Positions 1 through 10,804 of a stretch of 64,000 nucleotides of DNA are shown piece after piece. This DNA comes from Tuctoria greenei. Lineage: Eukaryota > Streptophyta > Magnoliopsida > Poales > Poaceae. Each line of letters starts with the position of its first letter. The stretch's first letter is position 1. The translations under genes were made by a program, and so were the position numbers. The DNA lies in NCBI GenBank assembly GCA_036927565.1, contig JAYESD010000002.1, forward strand, positions 225,949,605 to 226,013,604, read 5' to 3'. The notes beneath the pieces are model-generated. The model saw only the letters and a list, made by a program, of their open reading frames with translations. It made no database searches and was not told the origin of the DNA.

Positions 1-1462
1 TGCATGAGCCCCCCTTGATCTTTGCTTCCTTGTTGAGGTTCATCTTGTGCACTTGAGTCTTGTGGTTGCTCTTGAGGTAGAATATCACCAAGTGCCATTC
101 TTCTCAATGCTTCACATGGGGTTTCTTCTTGATCTAGCACACACTTATCAACTTTATCCACTTGGGAGTTGTTAGTCTCATTGAATACTACGTCACGTGC
201 TACTTCAACAAGGCCAGAGACTTTGTTGAAGACATGATAGGTGTAGGTGTTCGAATCATAACTGAGCAAGAACCCTTCATCAGATTTCAAAGCGAACTTC
301 AAATTCCTCGGTTTCTTGTTCAGAATAAAACACTTACAACCAAAAACTTTGAAATATGAAACATTTGGCTTGTTACCGGTAAGAAGCTCTTATGGTGTTT
401 TCTTCAAGAGTCGGTGAAGATACAACCGATTTGTGGCGTGAAAACCAGTGTTCAGCGCTTCAGCCTGAAACCGATCCGATGTCTTGTATTCACCCAACAT
501 TGTCCTCGCCATTTCAATCAGCGTTCTGTTTTTCCTTTCGGCCACCCCGTTTTGTTGAGGGGAGTAGGGTGCCAAAAACTCGTGCTTTATCCCTTCTTCA
601 TCAAGGTATTCCTCAACTTGTAATTTTTTAATTCTGTTCTGTTCTCACTTTTAGTATTCTTCACGGTTGATGAGAATTCGTTTTGAGCTCTTTTCAAGAA
701 CTTCTTGTGGACTCCCTGAGTTTTTGATTTATCATACAAGAAAAATACTCAGTTGAATCTTGAAAAATCATCAACCATAACTAAACTATATTTGTAACCG
801 CCGATGCTTATGTAAGCAATTGGACCGAAAAGGTCCATGTAAAGAAGTTCCAGCGGTCTTGTAGTAGTCATCACATTCTTGGCGGGGTGCGCTGCTCCAA
901 CTTGTTTTCCCGCCATGCAAGCGTTGCACGGCCTTTCTTTCTCAAAGACAACATCCTTTAGACCTCAGATGTGACCACCTTTTAGAAGTTTATGCAGATT
1001 TCTCATCCCAACATGGGCTAGCCGTCTATGCCACAACCATCCCATGTTAGTTTTAGCAACCAAGCAAGTGTTGAGTTTGGCTTTATCTTTGTTGAGGTCA
1101 ACAAGATAAAGCTTTCCCTTCAACATTCCCTTGAATGCAATCGATCCATCGCTTCTTCTAAAAACAGTCACACCCTCATTAGTGAATAAATAGTTATAAC
1201 ATTTGTCACATAGCTGAGATATTGGCAGAAGGTTATAATCTAAAGAATCTACATGTAAAACATTCGAGAGAGTATGTTGAGAAGAGATTTCAATTTTACC
1301 GCTACCAAGGACCTTTACTTGGCTGTTGTCTCCAAAGTATATGCCCTCACTTGGACCTTCGTTGTGCTCATACTCTACGACCATATTCCACTCTCCGGTC
1401 ATGTGATTGGTGCATCGGCTGTCTAGCACCCGTTTTGATCCACTAGAGGAGTAGGCCTGCAA
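1..1462 (-). pseudogene. pol: Copia-S protease and integrase (partial pol)
   Basis: Starts at the protease, whose active-site motif reads LDSRCTNHMTG. The catalytic Asp is kept, but the Gly expected after Ser is Arg. The GAG-pre-integrase domain follows (WLWHRRLAHVGMRNLHKLL) with the partner cysteines CNACMAGK near 905-930, giving the HHCC zinc site of integrase. The catalytic core follows (MDLFGP, MVDDFSRF) and then the SPQQNGVAERKNRT block (about 560), which carries the catalytic Glu. At least two in-frame stops lie in 600-965, and the codon next to MVDDFSRF is a stop. Bases 1-389 hold the integrase C-terminal region (GCKCFILNKK block). RT is out of the window. Confidence 0.85.
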
Positions 1463-1469
1463 AACAGAA

Positions 1470-3482
1470 TTATTCCTTGGTTTTAGGTACCCAAGCTTTC
1501 TTGGGTCCTCTCAGGTTGGTTACAAGAGTCTTGGGCACCCACACATAAGTTTTAGAATTCTTGTGGCGTGGCCCTGCATATTTGGCAAACACATTTCTAA
1601 CTTTGCCTTTCATAAGAACATAGGAAGCATCAAAGATACAAAACAATATTTGCAAGTCAGATTCATGCGATTTTTCCTTAACAAAAGTGATTCTCTTCTT
1701 AGCATGGACATTAGAGGACATGTGCTTGTTCTTGTCAAACCCAAGACCATCTTTGACGTTAGGAAGTCTAGTGACCATATATGCGCTACGTGCATATTTG
1801 ATCTTCTCCTTGTCAGAGATGCCACTTTGGGAAGGATGTGTTGCATGAGAAGTAGAAGAATCAAGTTTGACAGCATTTTTCTTAATAGAACATGTTCAAG
1901 TTGCAATAGTTGTCAAACTTACACCGTTGGAAGGTGAGCTTTTGGAGGAAGAGGAGTCACTTTGCTTGAGCGACTCAACTTGCACCTCAAGAATCTTGTT
2001 AACTTTTGACAAGTTAGCAAGTTCATCCTTGATTGCAACGTGTGAGTCTTCTAGCTTTGAGTAAGTTTCCTTACTAAAGGCTAGCTCATGCTCAAGTGAA
2101 TTGTTCTTCTCTCTTTCGAGCTCAAGGAGTTTCTCAACCTCTTGATATCTCTTCCTTTCACGGATGAGCATATCTTCTTGTCGGTTGACAAGCTCCTCCT
2201 TCTCAAAGATTTCATCCGACAACATTTTCATTTTCTTTAGTGCAGTTTTACTTGATCCCCTAAACATCTTCTCATTTTCACTAGAGCTATCAAAATTATC
2301 AATAGAGGAATTTAGCGAAGGGGGAGTAAGTCGAACCTTCTTCTTGCCCTCTTTGGCCATAAGGCAAGTGTGATTGTGTGTGTCCCGTCCTCCCATGTTT
2401 GGGAGGAGTGTAGATCTCTTAGTGGGTTTCTTGATAGCAATGGTGGCCATCTCCTCTTCTTCATCGGAGGAGGACTCGTCATTTGAGTCCCACTCCTTGC
2501 CGAAGTGCGCTTGATGATTTTGTTGCCTTTTTCTGAAGATCTTCTTCTCTCGAGGCTTCATTTCTTTCTTCCTCTTACTTTCTTCATAGGTGCAGTCAAC
2601 CATGAACTGACCGTACTCGCCATAGTTATAGCGGGTGCGTCGAGCCTTAGATTTTCCTTTTTCCTTACTCTTCCCTTCATTTGAGTTGTTTCCATGTCTT
2701 CTTTTCATCATGCGCTTGAACTTCTTGATGAAGAGTATCATCTCTTCATCATCTAGGTCAGTGCTCACATCACTTGTATCTTCTTCGTGTTGAGCTTCAC
2801 GAGTTTCTTTTCCTTTAGGATTGCATGTTGCTTTGAGAGCAACTTCCTTCTTTTTGGAGGAGTTGAGCTCACCTAGATATTTGATGTATTAGGCTTCCTT
2901 CTTCATCATCTCATGGTTTATGATCTTGCCGAATAGCTCATCCGGCGTCAATTTTTGGAACCCGGAGCTTTCTCGGATCATTGAGCATAATGTGACGTTT
3001 CTTGGCATAAAGGCTCTAATCATCCTTTTAACCACCTCATAGTCAGTCCATTTCTTTCTTACATAGGCGCGGATCTTGTTCATAAGCATCTTCATCTGGT
3101 TGTACATGTCTTGAGGTGATTCACCTTCCTTGATAGCAAATCTCTCCAACTATCCTTCAAGCTTCTCAATTTTGGCTTCTCGGACTGACCTATTTCCTAA
3201 ATGGTCTGTTTTAAGTGTATCCCATATCTCTTTTTCGCTTTCCAATCCATCAATCTTGGTGGACTCCTCCCTGCTCAGTGATGATGTGATCACTACAACG
3301 GCTTGTGCATTGCGGTGAATTTCTTGTTCTTGTTCCGGAGTGAGTTCTTCATCCGTGTCCGAGATATCTACACCTGTGCACACAATATGCCAAAGTCTAG
3401 GATTCAAAGAGATTAGATGCATCTTCATATTGTATTTACACATGGTGTAGTCGTTTCCGTCAAATTGTGGAGGCTTTCCCAT
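1470..3482 (-). pseudogene. gag: Copia-S gag (capsid, zinc knuckle, coiled coil)
   Basis: Starts at MGKPPQFDGNDY (3482), the typical start of the Copia gag N-terminal domain, and continues with the capsid-like UBN2 region (WDTLKTDHLGNRSVREAKIE). Two nonsense codons interrupt it, after KLEG (about 3150) and after MMKKEA (about 2889). Both are TAG where CAG (Gln) is likely, the C-to-T change expected at methylated CHG sites. Near 2640 the zinc knuckle reads RYNYGEYGQFMVDC, so three of the four CCHC ligands are lost. From about 2350 to 1900 there is a long Lys/Glu-rich coiled coil. The tail (1470-1780) contains the YVWVPKTLVTNL block seen just before protease in Sireviruses. A frameshift near 1900 separates coil and tail. 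Confidence 0.82.
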
Positions 3483-3796
3483 GGGAATAGAAAGATAGTG
3501 ATTATTTGAATTAAGACAATTATAATAGTAAGGATATCAGGAGCAGTCGTGATGACCACTCCCCGTCGTCTTCTCTTCTTCTTTTCCCTTTTGTTCCAGA
3601 AGTTTCTTCCTCGGAAGTGCCTTCTATTGACGTACTTCTTCATCATCATGTGGATTTTCTCTTAGTACAGCGAAGGCTTTAGTTTGTTGCTTTTCCTCGG
3701 TGTTGAGCACCTTCGGGATCTCGTTGTTCTTCTTAGAGGCCATTGATCTCTTCGAGCGGTGAGTCTTGTTGATGGAGAACCTGCTCTGATACAAAT
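3483..3796 (-). other. Copia-S leader and primer binding site
   Basis: About 300 bases between gag and the LTR with no supported ORF. At 3783-3794 the minus strand reads TTGTATCAGAGC, one base from TGGTATCAGAGC, the site complementary to initiator tRNA-Met used by most plant Copia elements. It lies two bases inside the LTR edge, which fixes the element's orientation. Confidence 0.85.
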
Positions 3797-4515
3797 TGAA
3801 TATGGCCTAGAGGGGGGTGAATAGGCTTTGAAAATTTCTTGCACACCTAATCAAACGGTCAAAAACTTGATTGACCAGACTTGTCCGGTTGTGTGGGCAG
3901 ACTAGTCCGGTGTGCCTGGTGTATGCCGATTTGATTAACTATCTAAATAGGATTTAAATTCTTTTAAGCAGCGGAAATGTAAACAACAGATAAGATTACT
4001 TGAATTTAAAATCTATGTCGTGAAGTTGTATGTGAAAAGCAATTTGCAATTCATGTTATGATATTGATCAACTATGTGCCCTAATAAAGATGCAAAAGTA
4101 AACAAGCACACGGAACACCAATTTTTACCAAGGTTCGATCTCACCAAAAGATCTACTCCTTGTTGAGGAAGCCCACACAGAGCCGGGTCTCTTCAAACCT
4201 TTTCCCTCTTCAAGTCAACACACAAGGCCGACTTGAATCCACTACCATGGGCAATCACTAAGTTTATGGGGCAACCTCACACGTTGAGGGCTCCCACAAA
4301 AATTACAACGAAAAGATGATCAAATACACTCGAAAAGATTATAACAGAGAGTACGAGTATAAAGAGATCAAACCCCAAGAGCTCACAACGTGTAGACAAT
4401 GATCTCCCAATCCCAAATCTAAGTGTTTTTGGGCTCTTGGGACAGGTGGCGACGCTAGGGTTTTTGATTTTGACAGTAGGAATCAACAGATATCATTGTG
4501 GGTTCGTGGATATCC

Positions 4516-4523
4516 TATTTATA
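4516..4523 (-). promoter_or_regulatory. TATA box of Copia-S LTR
   Basis: TATAAATA on the minus strand in an otherwise ordinary AT context, about 780 bases inside the outer LTR edge. It lies immediately downstream of the palindrome-rich U3. Inferred as the LTR promoter from position and sequence only. Confidence 0.6.
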
Positions 4524-4549
4524 GGGTTTCCAAAAAGTTACTGTTGTAA

Positions 4550-5035
4550 ATCCCGATGACCGGACTAGTCCGTACTGGGTACCGGACTTGTCCAGTGTGC
4601 TATGTAGAAGATGGTGTGGAATGGAGCACACTAGAAACCCTAATTGTGTGAGATATACCGGACTAATCCGGTGTATGTCCGGACTTGTCCGGTGCTAGTG
4701 TAGTTCAACTCCAGAGAGTTGAACGGGCTAGTCCGATCCAAGAATGAATTTATCTAGTGCTATGTGTAATTGGACTACAGAGAGTTCAACGGACTAGTCC
4801 TTTCCCATGGACGGACTTGCCTGGACTGCACTGAACAGGATTTACAAAGACTTAAACGGACTAGTCCGGTCCATGATCAGACTAGTCCAGTGCACTATGT
4901 TATTGGATTACAGAAAGGTTAACGGACTAGTCCAGTTCATAGATGGACTAGTCCGGTGCACAGTGTATTTGGACAACAGAGAGTTGAATGGACTAGTCCG
5001 GTCCATGAATGGACTAGTCCGGTGCTCATTGAGTT
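4550..5035. repeat. GGACTAGTCC palindrome array in Copia-S U3
   Basis: The 10-base palindrome GGACTAGTCC, or close variants (GGACTTGTCC, GGACTAATCC), occurs more than a dozen times. From about 4709 the copies fall into degenerate tandem units of roughly 65 bases. Each unit has a spacer like ACAGAGAGTTGAA followed by two palindromes joined by GGTCCATGAATGGA-like sequence. The array lies directly upstream of the TATA box. Two further copies occur at 3870-3905 in the transcribed part. The open frame across 4807-5040 is a translation artefact of the repeat. Confidence 0.85.
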
Positions 5036-5440
5036 TTTAGGTGTTTTTAAGCCCTTACCCCTACGCAAAGACTTGAGCTCTTGGGATGTGTCTCTCACAC
5101 ACATCCCTTACATTTAAATCTACTTTGTGCTTCAGTTCGCAGTTGGGATTTTCTCTTTTGTACAACACTTCATTTTTCACCTTTTTGAGTGCACCAAACT
5201 ATCCCATTTTGCTAACCCTGCAGTCATCTCAATAAATTCATTAGGATCTCATTTGCTTGTCATAAATCATCCAAAACCCAAAAGGGATTGCCTAGATGCA
5301 CTTTCAAAGAGGAAGAGAACCTAACGGGTGATGAACCCGAATGGACATAACCTCCATCATATGAGACTGAAGGTCCGTCTAGGCATGGATGGTCAGGTTC
5401 CACATGGGAGCCACCCCTATCCACTTCAAGCTCTAGTAGC

Positions 5441-5760
5441 TTGCCTCCAATGTCCATGAGAAGATGTTGTTCCTCTTCGGCTAGAAGTCATCGTGACTAT
5501 AGCCAAGGAATGACGGAGCTCACAAAATGTATGGAAGAGCTTGAAGTGAGAACGGGTGTTACAACACTCTCCAAGGGTATGTCCAAGGTACCCACGACTG
5601 ACAACAAAACATGTATGCTCAATTCACCAACTTCAACTCCACGCTACAACAACAACAACAACAACAACAAGCTGATCTCGCGGCATACATCTGTCATCAA
5701 GGGTTCAACCCTCATCACGGAGGTGAGTGGAGAACAAGCTTGGGGAGGACCCCCACTTGA
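5441..5760 (+). pseudogene. D1 decayed coding segment (gag-like or post-pol ORF)
   Basis: A segment starting near MTELTKCMEELEVR (5512) matches MAEITQQMGDLEVR in D2, followed in both by a Gln/Asn-rich stretch and HQGFNPHHG / HQGFNPYHG. The reading frame changes between the two landmarks, so no intact protein remains. In D1 the Gln-rich part has become a (ACA)8 microsatellite (5646-5670). I do not recognise the domain. It could be the terminal ORF found after integrase in Athila/Tat elements, since only about 1.3 kb of non-coding DNA and a polypurine tract separate it from the LTR. That reading is inference. Confidence 0.45.
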
Positions 5761-6493
5761 GGTAAATTGTATCACACCCCCTGTATATTTATTTTCCATT
5801 CACCCATTATCCACATTGCATATAAAAAGTAAAAGTAAGGTAGTATAGTATGTTTTCAAATAAAATAAAAGATGTGCGGTAAGAATGACTTGGAATTCGC
5901 ATAGATAAAATGATGAATAGTTGCTCTATTTTAATTTTCCTATGTCCCTAGTTTACAACTTACTACTCTCCAACATATTACTCTCATTGTCTAAAATTGC
6001 TTTCGCCTTGATTTAGAAATTGTTGCTACCAAAAGCTTAATCCATTCTAAGTCGTCTGTGAAAGGGGTGTTATTCCTAGTTTGAAAGTGAAACTTGGATT
6101 TCCAGAGAAAATTATAAAAAGATTTAAGTTACTCTAATTTGATTGGAAAACGTACAAAAGCCATACGATAAGTTACATTGATAGACCTTATGCATATTCT
6201 ATTTGTCTTTGCATTGAGCTTTGTCAAACTAGCATAGACATATGTGAGGTTTCATTCATTACTTTTTGAATTCAAGAATTCACTTGCACATGCTATACTT
6301 CTAGACTAGAAGTAAGCAAAATCCCATCATACCACCATTCCATAATAAAAAGAGAAACTCCATATCCTTCATGCTTAGTACTCTCTCAAAATTTATTGCA
6401 TAAAAAGGGAGTAGAAGGCATGGCTACAGGAAAAATAAAAAAAATGCATGCTTACATCGTAAGCATGAGAAAAAAAGGAGATAAAAATAAAAG
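5761..6493 (+). other. D1 3' non-coding region, first part
   Basis: No supported gene. AT-rich sequence homologous to 54431-55130 of D2 (shared landmarks GATGTGCGGTAAGAA / GATGTGCAGTAAGAA and the GCATGCTTACAT / GCATGCTCATGT stretch). It ends at 6489-6493 with AAAAG, the left target duplication of Copia-1. Confidence 0.7.
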
Positions 6494-7099
6494 TGTAGGA
6501 TCGAAGAGCACGTGAAAATCTACCAGAGGGGGGTGAATGGTAGATTTAAAAATCTTACGCAGCGGAAACAATTAAATCCCAACCCCTTCGGCGGAAAAAC
6601 GATTTGTTAGAGAAATCGTGTGTGAAACTAATCTAAATGTGTTTCACCGTGACAAAAGTGATATATATCAGAGAGAATCAAGTCACAAAGAAAACACAAG
6701 AAGAATCACTCAAATCCGTCGAGAGAAACTCAAGTTATGATCAAAAGATCGAACAAAGGTCAATCTATCCTACCCAAGAAAAACAGTTCTGGAACGCTGC
6801 AAAGAAACTCGTGTAGATCAGAAAACACAAATCCAATGATCGTGAATTTTCACAGATAATAGATAATCAAGTTGTGAATACAACCCAAAAAGAATCACGT
6901 CAAGTGGATCTGTAAAACTCGAGTTATGATAAAACCACCGACGAAAGGTAGTGCTGTCCAGAAACTCGACGAGTAAAACTTATCTGGAACAAGTCGGACG
7001 AACAAGACACAAAAGTTCCTTCAAACTATGAATTTTATTCAATAGAACACAAGAGGAACAGCCTCAAAGTCGTGCACCACGAGCTCTGTCCCCCCTTGC

Positions 7100-7107
7100 T
7101 TATATAA
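7100..7107 (-). promoter_or_regulatory. TATA box of Copia-1 LTRs
   Basis: TTATATAA in the context CTTGCTTATATAACCAGC. The same box is kept at 15337-15344 in the partner LTR, 19425-19432 in Copia-A and 23294-23301 in Copia-B. Conservation across copies and the element's direction support a promoter role. Confidence 0.6.
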
Positions 7108-7883
7108 CCAGCCCTTAGGCCAGCCCAATCTTAACTAGGACTCCAATCCTACTCCGATCACAAATCGAAACTTTCCATAACTGCTTAGGACTCATCTATA
7201 CGCAGATAGAAGCAATCTTAAGACTTCCAAATACCTTAGGAACATATCCTACATTCCTAAACCACTCAAATTTGTGACCCACACGAAATACTATCATAAC
7301 CAACTCAAATTTTTCCATGTTTGAGTCAAACCCGACTCAGCTGCAGCCTGAGTCTATAACCTAGTCGGTTGGACCTTTCCGATCAATTCTTTACGTCCAC
7401 ATCTCTTCATGACGCCTCAGAACCATGCAGCCAGGTCCATGCACTCCTTTCACACGTGCAAACGTCTTCCAACGACGTTCACGATACCTTCATATGCATT
7501 GTTCTTGATTCAATCATGTTGCGCAACCTCCCGATCAACTCAACCACAATTCCTCCCGAACATGGTTGTTAAAACCTCGTCTCCTCCCTGAGACTAGTCC
7601 AAAGGATCTTGTCACCAGCCATGACTTGAACTCAAGCAACACCTGCACATGAACAAACAACCAATCCGTACGAGCCCAAGTCTGCGACTTGACTCAAGTC
7701 AGCTCCGAACACAACACCTTACGTGAGCACCCCACATAAGCATGTTGCAAAGCCACAGTAAAACAATATCAACCATATCAACCAAAACGCACCAAAAACT
7801 TAGCAAATGAATACTAAGCAATATTTCCATAGATGTAAAGCAAGTTTGAAATATTTCACAGTAAAAGCAGGAACATTGCGATC

Positions 7884-8088
7884 AAGCTCCGAACCTTGCC
7901 AAAGCTAACCGGAGCTTGAGCTGGAGCTTACCAAAGCTAGTACAACCTAGCACCGAAGCATACCAAAGCTAGTACAACCTAGCTCCGGAGCTTACCAAAT
8001 CTAGTCGGACCTAGCGCCGGAGCTAACCAAAGAAAGTCGGACCTATTGTCGGACCTTGCCGAAGCTCAGAGCTAGAGTCGGACCTTGC
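7884..8088. repeat. AGTCGGACCTAGC subrepeats in Copia-1 U3
   Basis: Degenerate tandem units of about 30-35 bases built from blocks like GGAGCTTACCAAAGCTAGTCGGACCTAGCGCC (split here as GGAGCTTACCAAAGCTAG plus TCGGACCTAGCGCC). Each carries the short inverted pair GTC-GGAC. Matching arrays are at 16120-16326 (partner LTR), 20208-20554 and 36346-36668 (Copia-A, expanded) and 24078-24270 and 30832-31025 (Copia-B). All lie near the outer end of U3. Confidence 0.8.
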
Positions 8089-8161
8089 TCTTAAGATGGT
8101 ATGGCAGCATTCAAAACTTTTATTATCAAAGCCAATGTATTAAGCACACATAGGTCTCACA

Positions 8162-9178
8162 ATATCCCCCTTGATGATTGCATTGACAACACCACATAAG
8201 ATCCGAACATTTGCTTATTCACATTAAAAGTTTTGAAAACAATTTCTCCCCCTTTGTAAAATAGAAATAAAATGTGATAAAGAAATTCTCCCCCTGAGAA
8301 GAATCGTGCCAAAAACAATTGTGAATATGTGCAATGTGTAATCAATGTCTCCCCCTTGCATATTTGTTTTTAAAAATTCAATATTATCTCTCCCCCTTTG
8401 ACAATGTATTCAGCAAGGTTTATAAGACCAATTTTGATTGTTATGAGCATATTATAACATATACATATAAAACAAAACTCATCCAAGTCATACTATCAAG
8501 TAACTTACACTATCAGAACAATGAGATACATAAAGTAGTGTAAGCCATGCTAGAGATCAAATGTAATTTTCAATTTAATCAAGTCATGATCTCACAAACT
8601 TAACTATTTCAATACCTGAAAGCATGACACTTGTTGTTGCATTTATTATTTTTCAAAGCACAAATTTAGATCATATGATATTTGCAAGAGATTATATGCA
8701 CATCTGCCTTATTCTAACCAACCAAGCCAAGCCTATGTCATTTGACAATCAGAAGCTTAAGGACATGGTTTTAGTTATACACAACTTCTTCCAAGTTCAT
8801 ATCTAAGTGCAGTGATAAACCATCTCAAAAGAAGAAGTGCCATGCATGCATATTTTCTTGATCTTTTCTCAATTTATATTTGTTCATAAAAACTCAACAT
8901 GTGAGTTGATTACTTGATTAATTCTTTATGAGTAACAGCACTTATGAACATGCAACAAGTTCAAAACAGCAAGAAAGTTTGATCATGACCTGATTTAGTG
9001 TAAGTAATTATTCCAATTACTAGTCATGGCAAAAACTACAAAATGTATAACATGAGTAATGTAGTAAGAACTTTCAGCATGTAAAAGGAATCACAAGTCA
9101 TATATGTATGAAATACTATGCTCATATTATTTTAGTTCAAATTCACACATAGACTTCCCAAGTTTCAAAAACTCCCCC
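8162..9178 (-). other. Copia-1 3' UTR with multiple polypurine tracts
   Basis: No coding potential. On the minus strand, A/G tracts of the form AAAGGGGGAGA occur at about 8162-8172 (terminal PPT), 8243-8256, 8286-8297, 8347-8358, 8387-8400 and 9171-9180 (abutting the pol stop). Repeated internal PPTs are, from memory, a described Sirevirus trait. The rest (8400-9170) is AT-rich and very similar to 20880-21690 in Copia-A. Confidence 0.75.
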
Positions 9179-10789
9179 TCAATTTAAGCCATGAGGATGC
9201 ATAACCCCTATTTCACTATGAATGTAACAAGAACGAGTGAAATCCAAAGGTTTTGTAAAAATGTCAGTCAATTGTTGTTCGGTATCTACATGGTGAAGCA
9301 CAATGTTTCCTTTTTCAACATTATCACGGAAAAAGTGATACCTAATGTTTATGTGCTTAGTTCTAGAATGTTGCACAGAGTTATTAGCAATGCAAATGGC
9401 ACTAGTGTAATCACAAAACAGTGGAACACTATCTACATCAACCCCATAGTCTTTAAGTGTTTGAACAATCCAAAGAATTTGTGAGCAAGCACTAGTAGCA
9501 GCTATATATTCAGATACAACTGTGGATTGTGCAACTGAATTTTGTTTTCTAGAGGACCAAGCAACAAGTGAATTACCAAGAAAATGACAAGCACTGGAAG
9601 TACTTTTCCTATCAATCCTACAACCTCCAAAATCAGCATCGGAAAAAGCTTTCAAAGTAACGGTTGTGGAAGAAGGAAGAAAACTGCCAAATTCTTGAGT
9701 TCCATGTAAGTACCTGAGAATCCTTTTGACGGCTTGATGATGTGAAGCATGTGGGGAGGCTTGAAACCGTGCACAAAGACATACGCTGAATTGTATGTCC
9801 GGTCTTGATGCCGTGACGTACAAAAGTGATCCGATCATGCTTCTATATTCTTTTTTATCCACGGGTTCACCATCTTCATCAAGTTCAAGTGTTGTTGCTG
9901 TTCCCATTGGTGTCCGAAGAGGCTTGCTTTTTTCCATGTTGAAGTGCCTTAGGAGGTCTTTTGTATACTTCGTTTGATGCACAAAGGTACCCCCATTGGT
10001 TTGCTTGATTTGCAGCCCCAAAATGTACGTGAGTTCTCCCATCATACTCATCACAAATTCTAAACTCATCATAGCTGAAAACTTGGACACAAGATCATGA
10101 GAAGCACAACCAAAGATAATATCATCCACATACACTTGAACGAATAATGAGTCATTGCCATGATTAAGCACAAAAAGAGTTTTATCAACCTTGCCCACGG
10201 TAAACCCCTTTTCAAGTAAGAATGTTTTTAACCTATCATGCCATTATCTAGGGGCTTGTTTGAGACCATAATAGGCTTTGGAAAGTTTGTAAACATGATT
10301 AGGAAAAACTGATTTTTCAAAACCCGGTGGTTGTTTGACATAAACCTCCTCATCTATGTAGCCATTAAGAAAAGCACTTTTAATATCCATTTGATATAGC
10401 TTAAAACCTTTAGATGCAGCAAAAGCTAACAAAATTCTTATGGCTTCTTATCTAGCAACAGGAGCAAAAGTTTCATCAAAATCTAGACCTTCAACTTGAG
10501 TGAAACCTTGAGCAACCAACCTAGCCTTATTTCTAACCACAACCCCATCCTCAATTTGTTTATTTTTAAACACCCATTTAGTTCCAATTAAATTGTGACT
10601 TTGAGGAGGAGGTACAAGTTTCCAAACATTATTTCTTTCAAAATTTTCTAACTCTTCTTGCATGGCAATAATCCAAGATTCATTAGTGAGTGCGTGTGAT
10701 ATATCTTTGGGTTCAGAAGAAGCAACAAAAGCAGAATGAGCATGATAGTTTGGATCGCAAAACCTAGACCGTGTAACTTGTTCGTGCAA
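9179..10789 (-). pseudogene. pol: Copia-1 reverse transcriptase and RNase H
   Basis: Three frames in series: 10448-10789 (palm start, WVFKNKQIEDGVVVRNKARLV split as WVFKNK and ARLVAQGF), 10244-10432 (YQMDIKSAFLNGYIDEEVY, motif A with Asp) and 9179-10198. The last has the active site YVDDIIFG near 10100-10125 and RNase H with AFSDADFGGC, SEYIAATSA, CDYTSAICIANN and TKHINIRYHF. In-frame stops near 10433-10447 and 10238-10245 separate the parts. The latter sits at the PRAWYDRL-equivalent position, which is intact in Copia-B. Catalytic residues of RT and RNase H are otherwise recognisable. It ends with an Ile-Gly-Val-Met-His-Pro tail right at a polypurine tract. Confidence 0.9.
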
Positions 10790-10804
10790 GCTTCCAATAA
10801 TCTG

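Larger units (their letters stand above)
1..5306 (-). mobile_element. Copia-S: Sirevirus-like Ty1/copia element, 5' half
   Basis: Read on the minus strand: LTR (3797-5306), primer binding site, leader, gag, protease and integrase, then the window edge. Reverse transcriptase, RNase H and the 3' LTR lie outside. The order protease-integrase before RT is that of Ty1/copia. The Sirevirus (Maximus/SIRE) assignment is an inference from the long coiled-coil part of gag downstream of its zinc knuckle, the 1.5-kb LTR and the tRNA-Met primer site. The right end (CTTTCA, 5306) abuts D1. The next five bases are AAGAG, but the partner target duplication is outside, so the insertion cannot be closed. Several in-frame stops make it non-autonomous. 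Confidence 0.9.
3797..5306 (-). repeat. Copia-S 5' LTR
   Basis: Begins TGAATATGGCC and ends GATGCACTTTCA on the plus strand, so TG...CA on either strand. Length 1510 bases. The inner edge is set by the primer site at 3783-3794 and the outer edge by the switch to D1 sequence. A TATA box (4516-4523) points left. U3 therefore lies to the right of it and contains the palindrome array at 4550-5035. The partner LTR is outside the window. Confidence 0.88.
6494..8161 (-). repeat. Copia-1 3' LTR
   Basis: 1668 bases, TGTAGGATCG to CTCACA on the plus strand. A TATA box at 7100-7107 (TTATATAA) drives leftward. U3 is the right part and contains the degenerate repeat at 7884-8088. Inner edge marked by the polypurine tract AAGGGGGATAT (minus strand, 8162-8172). 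A short plus-strand frame at 7369-7572 recurs in all LTRs of the family and is not a gene. Confidence 0.93.

Noticed and set aside
4709..5034. CRISPR-like regularly spaced repeats
   Set aside because: Spacers are themselves repeated and degenerate, there are no cas genes, and the context is a plant LTR.
4807..5040. Small repetitive protein (NGLVRSM... repeats)
   Set aside because: Translation of the palindromic tandem repeat in the Copia-S LTR, with no start context or relatives.
5441..5848. 135-codon plus-strand frame as an intact gene
   Set aside because: Comparison with D2 shows frame changes within it. Only a remnant segment is homologous, the rest is microsatellite and non-coding.
7369..7572. 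Plus-strand frame (MDLSDQFFTS...) that recurs at 15606, 23563 and 30319
   Set aside because: It lies in the U3 of every LTR of the Copia-1/A/B family. Its conservation is explained by LTR copying, with stops and frameshifts among copies.
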